Shown: in pieces, positions 1 to 5,703 of the stretch
How the letters are laid out: every line of letters starts with the position of its first letter
How positions within the stretch are numbered: position 1 is the stretch's first letter
Assembly (NCBI GenBank): GCA_038246575.1
Contig: JBBRVU010000218.1
Span: 1 to 6,532, forward strand
Direction of reading: 5' to 3'
Source: JACCUZ01 sp038246575
GTDB lineage: Bacteria; Actinomycetota; Actinomycetes; JACCUZ01
Length of the DNA: 6,532 bases
The notes under the pieces: generated by a model
Told to the model about the DNA's origin: nothing
The model's input: the letters and a program-made list of their open reading frames with translations, nothing else
The model's database searches: none
Position numbers and translations under genes: made by a program

Positions 1-332
1 ACTTCGACTTCTGCTCGCCGGGGCCGCGGCTGTGGGACATCGCGTAATTCGCAACCCGCATCGTGCCGCTCACGGCATCAACGCCCGAGGGCGCCCCTGG
101 GATGGACGACGCGCGCCGCAGGGTCGAGCTGATCCTGCGGGCGTACGAGTCCGACGCGACATGGGGCGATGTGCTGCGCGTGGCGATCGTTCGGCTACTG
201 AATCTCGCCGTGTTCTCCAAGGCGAAGGCCGTGTAACTCGGTAGGCCCGAACTGTCGCGGGACGCCGAAGGATACGAGCGGGACGCCTCGTTCTTGAGGA
301 AGTTTGGCGCCCGCGGAGCGGGATCCGGCTAG
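1..332 (+). pseudogene. C-terminal remnant of a phosphotransferase (APH-like) gene with two in-frame TAA stops
   Basis: Reading from position 3 gives FDFCSPGPRLWDIA, a stop (TAA 45-47), then FATRIVPL and about 55 further residues through RAYESDATWGD and NLAVFSKAKAV, a second stop (TAA 234-236), then LGRPELSRDAEGYERDASFL and a final TAG at 330-332. The D-F-x-x-x-x-P-G-P-R-x-W-D-[IL]-A-Y-x-x-x-R-x-V-P-L pattern is the C-terminal part of aminoglycoside/choline-kinase-like phosphotransferases. The first TAA sits where this family normally has Tyr. The second sits just before an L-G-R-P-E-L stretch followed by Y-E-R-D-A, which resembles the usual family tail. Family-like sequence therefore continues in one frame through both stops, which points to nonsense mutations and not a gene end. 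The kinase active site lies upstream of the window. Sequencing error cannot be excluded, but two independent stops make it less likely. The substrate is unknown. Confidence 0.72.
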
Positions 333-367
333 TAGTTCTATTGAGGCTGGCCGCACGCGCCCGGGTG

Positions 368-390
368 GGGACGACCGCGTCCGTCGTCCC
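368..390. terminator. Possible bidirectional terminator hairpin between convergent genes
   Basis: GGGACGAC (368-375) and GTCGTCCC (383-390) are perfect 8-bp inverted repeats with a 7-nt loop. They lie between the phosphotransferase remnant on the plus strand and the end of the GNAT gene on the minus strand, where a shared terminator would be expected. The plus-strand flank (ATTTCATC) is only mildly T-rich and there is no true T-tract on either side, so this is a weak call. The remaining sequence between 333 and 434 shows nothing else. Confidence 0.35.
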
Positions 391-434
391 ATTTCATCAA
401 ATGCGGGTAAGGCCTGGGTGGGGGAACTGGCCGC

Positions 435-1010
435 CTACTGCCTGACCGCGGGGCTGAGAGCGTTGAGGGCGCGGACCTCATGGATGGTTTCGAGTCCGTC
501 ATCGTCGTCCCACTGCTCGCCGACCTCCGCGAATCCGTACTGTTGGGCCAGCTGGCGCGACGCCATATTGTCGGGCCGGATCGTCACACGGACGGTGGCC
601 ACGGAGGGCTCAAGCGAGGCGCGGTGGAGTAGTGACTCGAGCGCCGCTCGCGCGTAACCGCGCCGGCGGTAGAGAGGGTCGATGGCGTAGCCGATCTCGA
701 CCATGCCGGACGAGTCCGGCGGACCGTGGAAACCGGCACGCCCGACCGTTACTTGAGAGTCCACGTCCCAGATCGCCCGGGTGATCCAGGGCACACAGGC
801 GGGGTCGTCCTCAACCTGCCGACTGCGTCGCTGCCACACGCGTGCGTCGTCGGTGGCGACGAAGCACGGGGTCAGGGTGATCGACGCGGAGAGGTTCGCG
901 CTGGCTAGGTCACCGTTGGCCAGCGCGTGGATCGCCTGCGCTGGGAGCTGCACCAACCGGACGCGCTTCGGCCCGCCGGGTACTGCGGGCGCGAGACCGT
1001 CGGCAGTCAT
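435..1010 (-). CDS. GNAT-family N-acetyltransferase (RimJ/RimL-like)
   Basis: This is a 191-residue protein that should transfer an acetyl group from acetyl-CoA to an amine; the acceptor is unknown and the enzyme is presumably cytosolic. Family-typical blocks are visible in order: the N-terminal VRLVQLPAQAIHALANGDL (about 17-35), GFHGPP (93-98), VEIGYAIDP (104-112), the acetyl-CoA P-loop motif RRRGYA (115-120), and RPDNMASRQLAQQYGFAEVGE (about 145-165). The chosen start is the ATG at 1010, where the recognisable family sequence begins shortly after. The frame stays open to 1388, but that upstream part is proline/arginine-rich and overlaps the pump gene. The ATG overlaps the TGA of the preceding small ORF as ATGA, and no strong Shine-Dalgarno is seen, so translation is probably coupled. 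It is the last gene of the MATE operon. A resistance or self-modification role alongside an exporter is possible but unproven. Confidence 0.88.
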   Translation of the reverse strand: MTADGLAPAVPGGPKRVRLVQLPAQAIHALANGDLASANLSASITLTPCFVATDDARVWQRRSRQVEDDPACVPWITRAIWDVDSQVTVGRAGFHGPPDSSGMVEIGYAIDPLYRRRGYARAALESLLHRASLEPSVATVRVTIRPDNMASRQLAQQYGFAEVGEQWDDDDGLETIHEVRALNALSPAVRQ

Positions 1011-1210
1011 CCGGCTACCGTACCGTCCGCGGACCCGTTGGCCCACGGGCCGTTCGGGCTGTGCGGTTCGGGCACCGCGCGGGGCTCGGGCGCGGACAAG
1101 AAGGAAAGCGCGGTGACGATCTCCATCGGGTTCGCGATCAACGCTAGCGAGCTCACCCACCGGTGCGTGTCTGTCGTCGTCCGGTCGGCTGCTGATCTGA
1201 GTGTGTCCAT
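1007..1210 (-). CDS. Small 67-aa protein of unknown function between pump and acetyltransferase
   Basis: The ORF starts MDTLRSAADR and ends GSADGTVAG; I do not recognise its family. Three things support it. A GAGG-type Shine-Dalgarno (in AGAGGACACACA) sits 7 nt before the ATG. Its TGA overlaps the GNAT ATG as ATGA. By hand count, about 56 of 67 codons end in G or C, as expected for coding DNA in this genome, and this holds beyond the pump's stop at 1153. It overlaps the pump's 3' end by 58 nt. The middle (WVSSLALIANPMEIVTALSFLSA, about residues 18-40) is fairly hydrophobic but contains Pro and Glu, so a membrane helix is doubtful. The C-terminal third is rich in Pro, Gly, Ala and Asn. It could be a small accessory protein, a leader that couples GNAT translation, or a modified-peptide precursor; nothing here decides among these. 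The same frame is open to an ATG at 1336, but that start has less support. Confidence 0.5.
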   Translation of the reverse strand: MDTLRSAADRTTTDTHRWVSSLALIANPMEIVTALSFLSAPEPRAVPEPHSPNGPWANGSADGTVAG

Positions 1211-2658
1211 TGTGTGTCCTCTGGTGCGGGTTCGTGGGAAGGGTTTCGGGCAATCGATGGCGTCCCACTCGAGGTAGTCTCCGGCCCGGCGGCCGCGGCC
1301 GGCCCTGGGTGGAGCCCGACCAGGCTTCGCGCCCACTTCTGCGACACCAGTCGCCGATGCCCGACGAGGAGGCGGGCGACTTCCTCAAAGGACAGCAGCA
1401 GGTATACCCACCAAATGGGCAGCCCGAAGGTGAACGCGGCGAGGAACGCGGTCGGCACGCCGACCACCCAGGTCGCCACTGACTCCATGACCAGTACGAA
1501 CCTGCTGTCGCCCCCGGCGTTGAGGACCGCGCCCGCGAGGATCATGTTGGCGACCTTGACCCACAGGAACCCGCAGAAGACCAGGATGCAGACCCGCCCA
1601 AGGTGCTGGACCTCCGGGGAGGTCTTGTACAGGCTCACGAAGAAGGCCGACCCGGCCGCGACCACCGCGCCGACGACGACCGCGAGGATCACCCCAAGCC
1701 GGATGATCTTGCGGGCGTAGTCCGCGGCTCCGTCGGAGTCGCCTCGACCCAGCCGATGCCCAACGAGGACGGAGGCGGCGCCCGCCAACCCGCTCAGTAG
1801 GCCGATGCCAAGGCCCTGCAACGGGAACGTCATGCTCATGGCCGCCATCTGATCGGTCCCCATGCGCCCGTAGACCACCGCGTAGGCGCTCTCGCCCAGG
1901 ATCCAGAGCAGCTCGTTCGCGGCGAGCGGCAGGGACACCACGAGGAACCGGCGCGGCAGCGCGCCGTCGTGCCCGCGCAGGTCCGCCAGCCGGGTGACCG
2001 CCGCGACGTGCCGCGTCGCGTAGGTGCCGCCGACGATGAGGATGAACTCGACGAACCGGGCTATCGTCGAGCCGACCGCGGCCCCGACCAGGCCGAGCTG
2101 CGGCAGCCCCAGGTGGCCGAAGATGAGCCCGTAGTCGAGCACCACGTTGAGGACGACCGCGACCGTGCTGGCGTACATCGGCAACTTGACCTGGCCGGTA
2201 CTGCGAAGCACGGCGGAGTAGATCATCGTGGCCATGCTCGGCACGAAGCTGAGCGCGAGGACGCGCAGGTACGCCCCGCCGTCGGCCAGTACCTGCGTGT
2301 CGGTCGTGAACGGCGCGAACACCTGGGTGGGGAAGCCGGTGACGAGCGCCGTCATGCCACCCGCGAAGACTAGGCCGAGCGCGAGGCCGAGCCCGAAGAC
2401 CTGCCGGATCCGGCCGATGTCACGCTTGCCCCAGTACTGGGCGCAGAAGATGGTGGTCCCCGTGGCCAGGCCTGCCAGGACCACGGTGACGATGGCCGTA
2501 ATCTTCGCGCTGATGCCCACCGAGGCGACCGCCGTCTCCCCGAGCTGACCCACCATCAGCTGATCGGTCAGCAGCAGTAGCGACATGATCATGGCCTGGG
2601 CCGTGATCGGCAGCGCGATACGCCGCACGTCATTCAAGAAGCCTCGGTCGCTGAACAC
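1153..2658 (-). CDS. MATE-family multidrug/toxin efflux pump
   Basis: This is a 501-residue polytopic inner-membrane protein of the MATE (NorM/DinF-type) family, which exports cationic drugs or metabolites in exchange for Na+ or H+. The sequence begins FSDRGFLNDVRRIALPITAQAM, then DQLMVGQLGETAVASVG and CAQYWGKRDIGRIRQVF, the classic first-helix pattern. A second half-repeat opens with VSLPLAANELLWILGESAYAVVYGRMG. About 12 hydrophobic helices are evident. The GTG at 2658 was chosen because it directly precedes the family N-terminus and lies 8 nt from a good -10 box (TATAGT), which would give a leaderless mRNA. The longer frame to 2784 encodes Arg/Ser-rich sequence through the promoter. After the last helix and SQKWARSLVG, about 50 polar Pro/Thr-rich residues follow, longer than usual for the family; this tail overlaps the small ORF. 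It is the first gene of the operon and probably under the divergent LacI regulator. The substrate is unknown. Confidence 0.9.
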   Translation of the reverse strand: MFSDRGFLNDVRRIALPITAQAMIMSLLLLTDQLMVGQLGETAVASVGISAKITAIVTVVLAGLATGTTIFCAQYWGKRDIGRIRQVFGLGLALGLVFAGGMTALVTGFPTQVFAPFTTDTQVLADGGAYLRVLALSFVPSMATMIYSAVLRSTGQVKLPMYASTVAVVLNVVLDYGLIFGHLGLPQLGLVGAAVGSTIARFVEFILIVGGTYATRHVAAVTRLADLRGHDGALPRRFLVVSLPLAANELLWILGESAYAVVYGRMGTDQMAAMSMTFPLQGLGIGLLSGLAGAASVLVGHRLGRGDSDGAADYARKIIRLGVILAVVVGAVVAAGSAFFVSLYKTSPEVQHLGRVCILVFCGFLWVKVANMILAGAVLNAGGDSRFVLVMESVATWVVGVPTAFLAAFTFGLPIWWVYLLLSFEEVARLLVGHRRLVSQKWARSLVGLHPGPAAAAGPETTSSGTPSIARNPSHEPAPEDTQWTHSDQQPTGRRQTRTGG

Positions 2659-2665
2659 AAGCGCT

Positions 2666-2693
2666 ACTATACCGGTACAGACGATGTGCTCAA
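2666..2693 (-). promoter_or_regulatory. Promoter of the MATE operon
   Basis: On the minus strand TTGAGC (2693-2688) and TATAGT (2671-2666) are separated by 16 bp, close to the sigma-70 consensus (TTGACA / TATAAT). The GTG start of the pump begins 8 nt after the -10 box, so transcription probably starts at or next to the start codon and the message is leaderless, which is common in actinobacteria. No Shine-Dalgarno is present before this GTG, in agreement. A direct repeat GAGCAC-TT-GAGCAC covers the -35. Confidence 0.6.
2667..2680. promoter_or_regulatory. Probable LacI-family operator on the MATE promoter
   Basis: The site CTATACCGGTACAG is a 14-bp palindrome with one mismatched pair and a perfect core TACCGGTA. 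LacI-family dimers bind such palindromes centred on CpG, with a hinge-helix leucine inserted at the centre. It covers nearly all of the -10 box and the start of the spacer, so occupancy would block RNA polymerase. The adjacent divergent gene encodes a LacI-family protein, which is the obvious candidate ligand. That pairing is inferred from position. Confidence 0.6.
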
Positions 2694-2800
2694 GTGCTCT
2701 TGGCTCATCAGATCGCGAAGTCGGATGCCTCGCACGACTTCCTCGCCCGCGCCGGGCACCTCTCGACGTTCCGTCTGACGACATGCAGTAGGTTGCGTGG

Positions 2801-3910
2801 GTGACAGCACAGCGACCAACGCGCCCTGCGAGAGCGACGCTACAGACGATCGCCGATCAGGTTGGTGTGAGCCGGATGACCGTGTCGAACGCGTTTTCCC
2901 GGCCCGACCAGCTTTCACCCGGCCTGCGCCGCCGGATCCTCGCAGCGGCGGACGCGCTCAGTTACGCGGGCCCCGACCCCGCCGCGCGAGCCCTCGCTCG
3001 AGGTGCGACGGGGGCCGTCGGAGTGCTGCTGACCGATTCGTTGACTCCGGCCTTCACCGATGAGGTGGCCGCGGAGTTTCTCGGAGCGATCGCCGCCGAG
3101 CTCGCTCCGACCGGGCTGGCGCTGACTTTGCTGACATCGTCGGGTCGCGAAGACGTCATTCCCGCCAGGGACGTCGCGATCGACGGTGCGCTGGTGTACT
3201 CGTGCGAGACGGACTCGACGGCCGTCGATTGGCTCGTGCGACGGCGATTGCCCCTGGTCTTCGTCGATCAGGAACCGGCGGCTGGATTCACCTACATCAA
3301 CATCGACGACCGCGCCGCAGCGCGCGCAGTTGCCCAGCACGTCGTGGACCTGGGACACCGCCGGATCGCGATCGTGACCGCAAGCCTCCTCGGTCCGCAC
3401 GGCGTCCTCGCCGATCCGGAGCCCATCGCGAGCTCCTACGTCGCCCGCCAGCGGATGCGAGGCTGGCTCGATGCGCTGAACCCAGTAGGGGCCGAGGCGG
3501 TCATGATCCAGCAGCCCTACTCCGAATTTTCGGCAGGCTTCGACAGCGCCCGCATCATCCTGGCCTCCAAGGATCCCGTCACGGCGATCTTGTGCCTCAG
3601 CGACGTCATGGCCAGAGGGGTCGTCGAGGGCGCGCAGTCCCTCGGTCTCCGGGTGCCCGATGACGTCTCCGTCGCGGGCTTCGACGACAGTCCGGTGGCC
3701 AGCCGGATGCGTCCGACGCTGACCACGGTGCGTCAGGACGTCGCGGCCACGGGCCGCGCGGCCGCTTCAGCGCTGATCGAAGCCATCGCTCGAAGCCGTG
3801 ACGGCTCGACGCCCAAGGGCGAGCACGTTCTCCTCGCGACCGAGACCGTGATTCGGGAGAGCACCGGTCCAGTCCGTCATGTCGCGGCCGGACATCCTCC
3901 GGCCCGGTAG
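2801..3910 (+). CDS. LacI-family transcriptional regulator
   Basis: This 369-residue cytosolic DNA-binding protein has the length and layout of the LacI/GalR family. The helix-turn-helix is at about residues 13-32 (TLQTIADQVGVSRMTVSNAF), followed by SRPDQLSPGLRRRILAAADALSY and a hinge-helix region PAARALARG (about 60-68). The ligand-binding domain runs from GAVGVLL (about 71) to the end, with INIDDRAAARAVAQHVVDLGHRRIAIV and DVSVAGFDDSPVASRMRPTLTTV as typical landmarks. It starts at GTG 2801. A weak TAGG lies 8-9 nt upstream; TAGGTT (2789-2794) could instead be a -10 for a leaderless start, but no convincing -35 is seen. It is divergent from the MATE operon with a 142-bp gap and a LacI-type palindrome on that operon's promoter, so it likely represses the pump. 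The inducer is unknown; the family usually binds sugars or nucleosides, and a link to an exporter is less typical. Confidence 0.92.
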   Translation: MTAQRPTRPARATLQTIADQVGVSRMTVSNAFSRPDQLSPGLRRRILAAADALSYAGPDPAARALARGATGAVGVLLTDSLTPAFTDEVAAEFLGAIAAELAPTGLALTLLTSSGREDVIPARDVAIDGALVYSCETDSTAVDWLVRRRLPLVFVDQEPAAGFTYINIDDRAAARAVAQHVVDLGHRRIAIVTASLLGPHGVLADPEPIASSYVARQRMRGWLDALNPVGAEAVMIQQPYSEFSAGFDSARIILASKDPVTAILCLSDVMARGVVEGAQSLGLRVPDDVSVAGFDDSPVASRMRPTLTTVRQDVAATGRAAASALIEAIARSRDGSTPKGEHVLLATETVIRESTGPVRHVAAGHPPAR

Positions 3911-3966
3911 CCACGACCCATTTCGTCAGGGATCGAGCTCGACCGGCCGTGGCCAGCGACTCAGCT

Positions 3967-3999
3967 CCCGCGGTCCGGACACGGGTCGAGCCCCGCGGG
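3967..3999. terminator. Weak hairpin downstream of the LacI-family gene
   Basis: CCCGCGG (3967-3973) and CCGCGGG (3993-3999) are 7-bp inverted repeats around a 19-nt loop, followed by AAAG and not by a T-run. The loop holds its own palindrome, GTCCGGAC. The nearby stretch after the lacI-type stop also has the 10-bp palindrome TCGAGCTCGA (3933-3942). One of these may help end the transcript, but the lack of a T-tract makes this a tentative call. Confidence 0.22.
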
Positions 4000-4018
4000 A
4001 AAGTAGCGTTACCGCTCA

Positions 4019-4041
4019 TTCCGTAACTAGTAGTTGCGGAA
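4019..4041. promoter_or_regulatory. Probable TetR-family operator, 23-bp palindrome
   Basis: The arms TTCCGTAACTA (4019-4029) and TAGTTGCGGAA (4031-4041) are inverted repeats around a single central base, with only one mismatched pair out of 11. Its position just upstream of the TetR-family gene, overlapping the -35 element TTGCGG (4034-4039), is the usual arrangement for autorepression. Length and symmetry fit a TetR dimer site. Binding by this particular TetR is inferred from position. Confidence 0.65.
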
Positions 4042-4062
4042 CGCGGTGAACTCTGTTACGTT
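4034..4062 (+). promoter_or_regulatory. Promoter of the TetR-family gene
   Basis: TTGCGG (4034-4039) and TACGTT (4057-4062) are spaced by 17 bp and match the -35 (TTGnnn) and -10 (TAnnnT) patterns. Transcription would start near 4069, leaving a leader of about 25 nt with a GAGAG Shine-Dalgarno-like site (4081-4085) before the ATG at 4095. The downstream DNA has further GTTAC-type repeats. Other -10 choices nearby (for example GTAATA at 4075-4080) are possible. Confidence 0.45.
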
Positions 4063-4094
4063 ACTTACAGATCCGTAATAGAGAGTTGGTCATC

Positions 4095-4718
4095 ATGTCC
4101 GAGTCAATGCTGGCACCCCGCCGGCCCGGTGGTCGCGGTAGCGACCGTGGGCGCCCCAGAGATCCCGAGATGGATCAGGCGATCCTCGCGGCCACCATCG
4201 AGTTGCTCTCCGAGGTCGGCTACGCCCGCGTGACCGTGGCTGATGTCGCCCGGCGGGCGGGGGTGAGTAAGCCTGCCATCTACCGCCGGTGGTCGCAGAA
4301 GTCCCAACTCGTCGTCGAGGCGATGGTCACCCAGATGCGCCCCGGCAAGGACAACGACTCTGGTAGCGCGGCCGATGACCTTCTCGTCCTGACCGAGCAA
4401 CTGATCGATGTCCTGACCCGGACGCCCCTCGGGCGGGTGCTCCCTGGCCTGGTGGCGGAAATGGCCGCCGATCCTGTGCTCGCCGCCAACTACCGCGACC
4501 TGATCATCAAGCCCAACCAGAGCCAATGGCGCGCCGCCATCGAGCGCGGCATCGAGCGCGGTGAGTTCTCCGCTGAGACTGACGTCGACTTCGTGCTCAA
4601 CACGCTCGCCGGACCCCTGTACTTCTGTCTCCTCATCACCGGTGAGCCCATCGACGCCGGCTACGCCCGCACGGCCGTGGACCTGGTCCTCGCCCGCTAC
4701 GGAGCCGCTGGCGGCTGA
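4095..4718 (+). CDS. TetR/AcrR-family transcriptional regulator
   Basis: This 207-residue protein has an N-terminal helix-turn-helix at about residues 46-66 (VTVADVARRAGVSKPAIYRRW), preceded by a basic Gly/Arg-rich arm (RRPGGRGSDRGRPRDP) and the first helix AILAATIELLSEVGYARV. The C-terminal half, with LPGLVAEMAADPVLAANYRD, AIERGIERGEF and the LAGPLYFCLLITGEPID block (about 171-187), fits the TetR_C_11-type ligand domain common in actinobacteria. The ATG at 4095 was preferred over the in-frame TTG at 4086 because GAGAG (4081-4085) is 9 nt upstream of it. Upstream lies a 23-bp palindrome on the -35, so it is probably autoregulated. The ABC transporter pair follows in the same direction 115 bp downstream and is its likely target. 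The ligand is unknown. Confidence 0.92.
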   Translation: MSESMLAPRRPGGRGSDRGRPRDPEMDQAILAATIELLSEVGYARVTVADVARRAGVSKPAIYRRWSQKSQLVVEAMVTQMRPGKDNDSGSAADDLLVLTEQLIDVLTRTPLGRVLPGLVAEMAADPVLAANYRDLIIKPNQSQWRAAIERGIERGEFSAETDVDFVLNTLAGPLYFCLLITGEPIDAGYARTAVDLVLARYGAAGG

Positions 4719-4820
4719 CGACCGCAACCCCAACCCACCCCTCCGCTCCCCGCCCTACAGCACACGCGTGGACTTCGCGCACCCATTTTCGCCCTCCCAC
4801 CACTCCCGCACGACACCCTC
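4719..4820 (+). promoter_or_regulatory. C-rich, G-poor spacer: possible Rho-utilisation (rut) region
   Basis: The gap between the TetR and ABC genes has, by hand count, about 57 C and 14 G in 102 bases, a strong C-over-G excess on the transcribed strand and very unlike the coding DNA around it. Such unstructured C-rich RNA is what the Rho factor binds. It could attenuate transcription between regulator and transporter. The only palindrome seen is CACGCGTG (4763-4770), and no clear promoter for the ABC gene was found. Function is inferred from composition only. Confidence 0.3.
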
Positions 4821-4833
4821 AGATAGGACGAGC

Positions 4834-5703
4834 ATGACCACCAACGTGACCACCACCCTTCGCAAGATTCCCTCCGAGACGGCTACCTCGGCGTCCACGA
4901 TCGCCTCGGCGCGGGGCCTGGTGAAGACCTACGGCACCGGGCACACCGCGGTGCACGCCCTGGCGGGGATCGATGTGGACTTCGGCCGCGGTGAGCTGAC
5001 CGCGATCATGGGCCCATCCGGGTCGGGCAAGTCGACCCTCATGCACTGCATGGCGGGCCTGGACACGGTCACCTCGGGAACCGTCGTGATCGACGGTGAG
5101 GATGTGGGCCGGATGAACCAGCGCCAGCTCACCAAGCTGCGCCGGACCCGGCTGGGCTTCATCTTCCAGGCGTTCAACCTGGTGCCAACCCTGACGGCGG
5201 CGGAGAACATCACGTTGCCTCTGGACATCGCCCGCCGACCGGTCGACCGCGCCCACTTCGACGCGATCGTGGCCGCCGTCGGGCTCGCCGAGCGCCTGCA
5301 CCACCGCCCGTCCGAGCTGTCCGGCGGGCAGCAGCAGCGCGTGGCGTGCGCCCGCGCCCTGGTCGCACGGCCCGCGGTGATCTTCGCCGACGAGCCCACC
5401 GGCAACCTCGACTCCACGTCCGCGACCGAGGTGCTGGGCTTCCTGCGTCGGTCGGTGGACGACCTGGGCCAGTCCGTGGTGATGGTCACCCACGACCCCC
5501 GCGCCGCGGCGTACGCCCACCGGGTGCTGTTCCTCGCCGACGGTCGCCTGGTCGCTGAACTCGTCAACCCGACCCAGGCCTCGGTGCTAAAGGTCCTCGG
5601 GTCCCTGAGCGCCGCGCCCGCAGACACAAACACAGACGCCGATGATGGTGCCCGCGCCACCGGTGCCCACCTCGACGCCTCGCTCGTTGCGGTCGGTGCC
5701 TGA
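4834..5703 (+). CDS. ABC transporter ATP-binding protein (LolD/MacB-type)
   Basis: This 289-residue ATPase drives an ABC transporter at the inner face of the membrane. All nucleotide-binding motifs are intact: Walker A GPSGSGKST (60-68), Q-loop FQAFN (Q112), signature LSGGQQQR (162-169), Walker B VIFADE (182-187), D-loop NLDS (191-194) and switch His in VTHD (H220). The FQAFNLVPTLTAAENITLPL stretch is typical of the LolD/MacB/FtsE-type subfamily that pairs with FtsX-like permeases. The ATG at 4834 is chosen because AGGA (4825-4828) lies 5 nt upstream; the open frame further upstream lies in the TetR gene and the C-rich gap. About 20 Thr/Ser-rich residues precede the domain, and a polar Ala/Asp-rich tail of about 30 residues follows it. 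The next gene starts within the stop codon. The transported substrate is unknown. Confidence 0.95.
   Translation: MTTNVTTTLRKIPSETATSASTIASARGLVKTYGTGHTAVHALAGIDVDFGRGELTAIMGPSGSGKSTLMHCMAGLDTVTSGTVVIDGEDVGRMNQRQLTKLRRTRLGFIFQAFNLVPTLTAAENITLPLDIARRPVDRAHFDAIVAAVGLAERLHHRPSELSGGQQQRVACARALVARPAVIFADEPTGNLDSTSATEVLGFLRRSVDDLGQSVVMVTHDPRAAAYAHRVLFLADGRLVAELVNPTQASVLKVLGSLSAAPADTNTDADDGARATGAHLDASLVAVGA

Noticed and set aside
257..287. Direct repeat GCGGGACGCC (257-266 and 278-287)
   Set aside because: Explained by two similar coding stretches (R-D-A twice) in the phosphotransferase remnant.
195..392. Minus-strand ORF of 65 residues across the phosphotransferase remnant
   Set aside because: No start signal or recognisable sequence; it is the antisense of the remnant's coding frame.
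1011..1388. N-terminal extension of the GNAT frame (317-residue version)
   Set aside because: The added part is low-complexity Arg/Pro-rich, overlaps the MATE gene in another frame, and the family sequence begins just after the ATG at 1010.
2659..2784. N-terminal extension of the MATE frame from ATG 2784
   Set aside because: It encodes Arg/Ser-rich non-family sequence and runs through the pump's promoter and operator.
4104..4733. Long minus-strand ORF opposite the TetR gene (209 residues)
   Set aside because: It is a shadow of a clear TetR gene; its Gly/Asp/His-rich product resembles no family.
4561..4833. Upstream extension of the ABC ATPase frame
   Set aside because: It lies inside the TetR gene and the C-rich gap, while AGGA before ATG 4834 gives a good start.
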